Source of the DNA: Chitinophagaceae bacterium UBA3961
Lineage (GTDB): Bacteria; Bacteroidota; Bacteroidia; Chitinophagales; Chitinophagaceae
NCBI GenBank assembly: GCA_002385265.1
Contig: DGDD01000054.1
Span: forward strand, 1 to 7,981
Direction: 5' to 3'
DNA: 7,981 bases
The notes below the pieces were generated by a model, which was not told where the DNA came from, did no database searches, and saw only the letters and a list, made by a program, of their open reading frames with translations. A program made the translations under genes and the position numbers. Shown piece after piece: positions 5,861-7,981 of this stretch. Position 1 is the stretch's first letter, and each line of letters begins with the position of its first letter.

Positions 5861-6214
5861 ATGAACAATTATGAATTGATGGTGATTTTTACCCCTGTGC
5901 TATCTGAAGACGACTTCAAAGCGGCTCAGAAAAAGTTCACTGCTTTTATCAAAGATAACGGCGGTAGCATTTTGCACGAAAATCCCTGGGGTTTGAAATC
6001 ACTGGCGTATCCAATTGCCAAGAAGACTACCGGTCTTTACTGGGTATTGGAATATTCTGCGCCATCCAGCCTCAATGAGCAATTGAAGATTCAGTTGCTA
6101 CGTGACGAGAACGTACTTCGTCACATGTTCACTGCACTCGATAAATACGCCGTCGAGTACAATGCTAGAAAGAGAAGTGGTGTATCATCTGGTAACTCAA
6201 CTGTAGAAGCTTAA
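5861..6214 (+). CDS. rpsF: 30S ribosomal protein S6 (bS6)
   Basis: This is a small-subunit protein that binds the 16S central domain as a heterodimer with S18. It has 117 residues, in the normal range. The N-terminal strand MNNYELMVIFTPVL, 'NPWGLKSLAYPIAKKTTGLYWVLEY' (42-66) and 'LRDENVLRHMFTALDKY' near the C-terminus are all characteristic of S6. It is the first gene of a three-gene operon, and only 3 nt separate its stop from the ATG of rpsR, so the two partners are translated together. The leader may carry an autoregulatory S6:S18 site, as described in many bacteria; that is not demonstrated here. In Bacteroidota, S6 with S18 and S21 is reported to help sequester the 16S anti-Shine-Dalgarno sequence. 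Confidence 0.97.
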   Translation: MNNYELMVIFTPVLSEDDFKAAQKKFTAFIKDNGGSILHENPWGLKSLAYPIAKKTTGLYWVLEYSAPSSLNEQLKIQLLRDENVLRHMFTALDKYAVEYNARKRSGVSSGNSTVEA

Positions 6215-6217
6215 TTT

Positions 6218-6484
6218 ATGGCAAAGGCAAATGAAATTAAGTATCTGACCGCGATAAAAACGGAGAAACCTCGTAAGAAGTATTGTCGCTTCAAGAAGAT
6301 GGGCATTCGTTATATCGACTATAAAGATGCTGAGTTCCTGAAAAAATTCCTTAACGAACAAGGCAAGTTATTACCCCGTCGTATCACTGGTAACTCTTTG
6401 AAGTTCCAGCGTAAAGTGGCGCAGGCTGTTAAAAAAGCCCGTCAGATGGCGTTATTGCCTTATGTAACTGATCTTTTAAAGTAA
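6218..6484 (+). CDS. rpsR: 30S ribosomal protein S18 (bS18)
   Basis: This is a small basic protein of 88 residues that binds 16S rRNA as a dimer with S6. Diagnostic stretches are '[18 protein letters not shown]' (20-37), then [20 protein letters not shown], followed by [13 protein letters not shown]. Only one Cys is present, so this is not a zinc-binding form. It starts 3 nt after rpsF, and its TAA overlaps the base run that forms the strong Shine-Dalgarno sequence of rplI. The position in rpsF-rpsR-rplI is the usual one in Bacteroidota. Confidence 0.97.
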   Translation: MAKANEIKYLTAIKTEKPRKKYCRFKKMGIRYIDYKDAEFLKKFLNEQGKLLPRRITGNSLKFQRKVAQAVKKARQMALLPYVTDLLK

Positions 6485-6490
6485 GGAGGG
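6483..6490 (+). promoter_or_regulatory. strong Shine-Dalgarno sequence for rplI
   Basis: AAGGAGGG starts inside the rpsR stop codon (TAA 6482-6484). AAGGAGG (6483-6489) is a near-perfect anti-SD complement, 8 nt before the ATG at 6498. The other starts in this window lack a comparable site, so this one is exceptional and fixes the rplI start. Confidence 0.9.
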
Positions 6491-6497
6491 ATACATC

Positions 6498-6944
6498 ATG
6501 GAAATTATCTTAATTCAAGACGTAGACAATTTAGGCGCTGCCCACGAGGTAGTAAAAGTTCGTAATGGCTACGCGCGCAATTTTCTAATTCCTCAGCGTT
6601 TCGCTGTAGAAGCTAGTCCTTCTAACTTGAAACAATTGGAAGAAAGAAGAAAGCAACTGAAGAAAAAAGAAGACCAAATGTTGGCCGCTATCACTGAAGT
6701 TATTGCTAAACTGAATGATGGTGCGTTGAAATTGGGTGCTAAAACCGGTACATCCGGCAAAATCTTCGGTAGCGTTACATCATTGCAAATTAGCCGCGCT
6801 ATTCGTGAGCAAAAAGGATATGAGATCGATCGCAGAAAGATCTCTATCGCTGATGAAGTAAAAGAGTTGGGTTCTTATAAAGCTACTATCGATTTCGGTA
6901 ATGGCCGCTCAACAGAAGTTGCTTTCGAAGTTGTTGCTGAATAA
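6498..6944 (+). CDS. rplI: 50S ribosomal protein L9 (bL9)
   Basis: This is a two-domain large-subunit protein that binds 23S rRNA near the L1 stalk and supports reading-frame maintenance. At 148 residues it is standard length. The N-terminal domain has 'MEIILIQDVDNLG', then the signature VVKVRNGYARNFLIP (18-32). A long charged helix (about 42-72, rich in Lys, Glu and Arg) connects to the C-terminal domain, which contains GAKTGTSGKIFGSVT and the typical 'GYEIDRRKISIADEVKELGSY'. It is the last gene of the operon, 13 nt after rpsR, and is followed by a strong terminator. Unlike its neighbours it has a near-consensus Shine-Dalgarno sequence. Confidence 0.97.
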   Translation: MEIILIQDVDNLGAAHEVVKVRNGYARNFLIPQRFAVEASPSNLKQLEERRKQLKKKEDQMLAAITEVIAKLNDGALKLGAKTGTSGKIFGSVTSLQISRAIREQKGYEIDRRKISIADEVKELGSYKATIDFGNGRSTEVAFEVVAE

Positions 6945-6966
6945 GCGAAGTCTACAAAAGATACCT

Positions 6967-6991
6967 AAAGCCCCCAATTGGGGGCTTTTTT
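6967..6991 (+). terminator. intrinsic terminator of the rpsF-rpsR-rplI operon
   Basis: AAAGCCCCC (6967-6975) pairs with GGGGGCTTT (6980-6988) around an AATT loop, followed by more T to 6991. It lies 22 nt after the rplI stop. It is GC-rich and tight, a textbook terminator. Confidence 0.95.
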
Positions 6992-7087
6992 CGTGCCCGT
7001 CCACAAGTCAAACGATTGAGTTGGCTCAAAAAACCCCTATTTTTCCGCCTTTCTGATGCTTTTTTGTTTGTAAAAAAGGAATTTTTA

Positions 7088-7118
7088 TTGTTTTCCCAGA
7101 ATTTATCCTTTATCTTCA
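7088..7118 (+). promoter_or_regulatory. possible promoter of the RRM protein gene
   Basis: TTG (7088-7090), a 20-bp spacer and TATCTTCA (7111-7118) partly match TTG-19/21-TAnnTTTG. Transcription would begin near 7125, giving a leader of about 115 nt, unusually long for this window. The -7 box misses two consensus bases, so this is tentative. Confidence 0.4.
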
Positions 7119-7142
7119 TAGAGGATAATGTACTTAGTTCTC

Positions 7143-7222
7143 ATGTTCTGAAGCGTCTTACCCTTACTTGGTATCTCAGTTCATTGCAGTAACTATCGTC
7201 GTTTAACCGGTTTTCAGAACAT
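7143..7222 (+). promoter_or_regulatory. candidate structured 5' leader of the RRM gene
   Basis: ATGTTCTGAA (7143-7152) is perfectly complementary to TTCAGAACAT (7213-7222). The 60 nt enclosed could form small hairpins, TACC (7159-7162) with GGTA (7170-7173) and AGTT (7178-7181) with AACT (7191-7194). The closing stem ends 17 nt before the ATG at 7240, leaving an A/T-rich single strand at the start site. A regulatory role, such as temperature response or autoregulation by the RNA-binding product, is inference only. Confidence 0.45.
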
Positions 7223-7239
7223 TAAAATTTTTTTTGACA

Positions 7240-7635
7240 ATGAACATTTATGTAGGGAACCTCTCCTGGCAAATGACCGATGAGGATCTTCAGGCCCTGT
7301 TTGAGCAGTATGGCTCAGTTACTTCAGCTAAAATTGTTAAGGACAAAGTAAGCGGACGCAGCAAAGGCTTCGGTTTCGTAGAAATGCCCGAAGACAGCGA
7401 AGCTCAAAATGCTTTAACCAGCCTTTACGAATCAGAAGTAATGGGTCGTAAAATCATCGTGAATGAAGCTCAACCAAAACCACAAGGTGGTGGCGGCGGA
7501 GGTTTCAAGAAAAGAAGCTTCGGCGGCGGCGGCGGTGGCGGTGGCTATCGCAAAGGCGGCGGCGGCGGCGGATTCAACCGCGATCGTGGCGACCGTGGCG
7601 GTGGTTTCAATCGCGACAGAGGCAGAGATTTCTAA
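7240..7635 (+). CDS. single-RRM glycine-rich RNA-binding protein
   Basis: This 131-residue protein should bind single-stranded RNA. One RRM spans residues 1-78, with RNP2 IYVGNL (3-8) and RNP1 KGFGFVEM (42-49); the aromatic contacts Y4, F44 and F46 are present. The tail (83-131) is almost entirely Gly with Arg, Lys, Phe and Asp, including repeated GGGFNRDRG, resembling RGG-like tails that are often flexible or RNA-contacting. The start is ATG 7240, not the in-frame TTG at 7234, because 'MNIYVGNL' is the usual N-terminus. The upstream sequence is A/T-rich without Shine-Dalgarno. In Bacteroidota such proteins are abundant and have been proposed as general post-transcriptional regulators in the absence of Hfq; the specific targets here are unknown. 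It has its own terminator and probably its own promoter. Confidence 0.95.
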   Translation: MNIYVGNLSWQMTDEDLQALFEQYGSVTSAKIVKDKVSGRSKGFGFVEMPEDSEAQNALTSLYESEVMGRKIIVNEAQPKPQGGGGGGFKKRSFGGGGGGGGYRKGGGGGGFNRDRGDRGGGFNRDRGRDF

Positions 7636-7660
7636 TTCTTCCCGATAAACAATATTTATT

Positions 7661-7692
7661 AAATCCTTCTGAGCAATCAGAAGGATTTTTTG
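7661..7692 (+). terminator. intrinsic terminator after the RRM gene
   Basis: AAATCCTTCTGA (7661-7672) pairs perfectly with TCAGAAGGATTT (7677-7688) around a GCAA tetraloop of the stable GNRA class, followed by a T-run. It lies 25 nt after the stop at 7635. Confidence 0.95.
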
Positions 7693-7701
7693 TTTTGTTA
7701 C

Positions 7702-7981
7702 AGCTCACCAATAGGTGCAACCCACTTCGGGGTTGTATAACACGCTAGCCACTTTATTGCTACCAATCTGCAACCCTCTTCGGGGTTGTAAGGCACGCTT
7801 GAAACACTGTCGCTATCAATGTGCAACCCACTTTGGAGTATTATGACATGCTTGAAACTTTATTGTAACCAATAACTGCAACCCACTTCGGGGTTGTAGG
7901 GGACGTTTGCAACTCTATTGCTACCAATGTGCAACCATCTTTGGGGTATTAGGATATGCTTGAAACTTTATTACAACCAAT
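7702..7981. repeat. tandem 53-55 bp hairpin repeat array, five units to the window end
   Basis: Units start at GCAACC: 7717, 7770, 7823, 7878 and 7931, giving lengths of 53, 53, 55, 53 and at least 51 bp. In units 1, 2 and 4 CAACCC pairs with GGGTTG around a 6-nt (a/t)cttcg loop. In units 3 and 5 the right arm is mutated (ggagtatt, ggggtatt) and the hairpin is lost. Each unit ends near ATTGCTACCAAT, itself a small inverted repeat (ATTG/CAAT), and carries 'acgcttgaaactttattg' in the middle. The array is preceded by CACCAATAGGTG (7706-7717). All parts of the unit recur, so this is not a repeat-spacer array. It continues beyond the window. Similar 'taccaat...gcaacccc..gggg' elements are, from memory, scattered in Bacteroidota genomes; the function is unknown. 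Confidence 0.9.

Noticed and set aside
7143..7222. tRNA-like or small RNA gene before the RRM gene
   Set aside because: The 10-bp closing stem with small inner hairpins is superficially cloverleaf-like, but there are no T-loop or D-loop consensus bases, no 7-bp acceptor and no CCA context.
7702..7981. CRISPR array
   Set aside because: The intervals between hairpin cores are themselves conserved (acgcttgaaactttattg, ctaccaat), the repeats are imperfect and no cas gene is present, so it is a tandem repeat.

Overview
The window reads as a chromosomal segment of a Bacteroidota bacterium, probably Chitinophagaceae or a close relative (lineage is inference). The evidence is a TTTG-20 bp-TATCTTTG promoter before rpsF, translation starts that mostly lack Shine-Dalgarno sequences, secretion signals ending in 'AQ', an rpsF-rpsR-rplI operon without ssb or priB, an HtpG with the 'INQVAFSGAEEF' wording, and a small single-RRM glycine-rich RNA-binding protein. 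No tRNA, rRNA, insertion sequence or CRISPR array was seen.

Layout. 1-331 is non-coding and holds two degenerate short repeats. 332-3121 carries three rightward genes for exported proteins: two full-length paralogues of unknown function (each with a signal peptide, an Asp/Asn/Gly Ca-loop-like motif, a Trp/Tyr/Pro-rich region and a basic tail) flank a predicted outer-membrane beta-barrel protein. 3122-3554 is a convergent intergenic region with a strong terminator and purine-rich repeats next to both stop codons. 3555-5384 is htpG on the minus strand. 5385-5860 is a divergent intergenic region with two more purine-rich repeat copies, a CGCTGCG array, a doubtful 33-codon ORF and the rpsF promoter. 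5861-6944 is rpsF-rpsR-rplI, closed by a strong terminator. 6945-7239 holds a possible structured leader for the RRM gene at 7240-7635. From 7717 to the window end runs a 53-55 bp tandem array with a hairpin in some units.

Functionally the right half is translation and protein homeostasis (S6, S18, L9, HtpG, an RNA-binding protein). The left half is cell-envelope or secreted proteins of unknown role. I see no defence, mobile or biosynthetic system. The most interesting signals are non-coding: (i) a purine-rich repeat that starts exactly 4 nt after the TGA stops of two convergent genes and appears to extend into one coding region; (ii) the 3' hairpin array with a two-unit higher order; (iii) a 10-bp long-range inverted repeat in the RRM gene leader; and (iv) one very strong Shine-Dalgarno sequence, before rplI, in a phylum that mostly does not use them.
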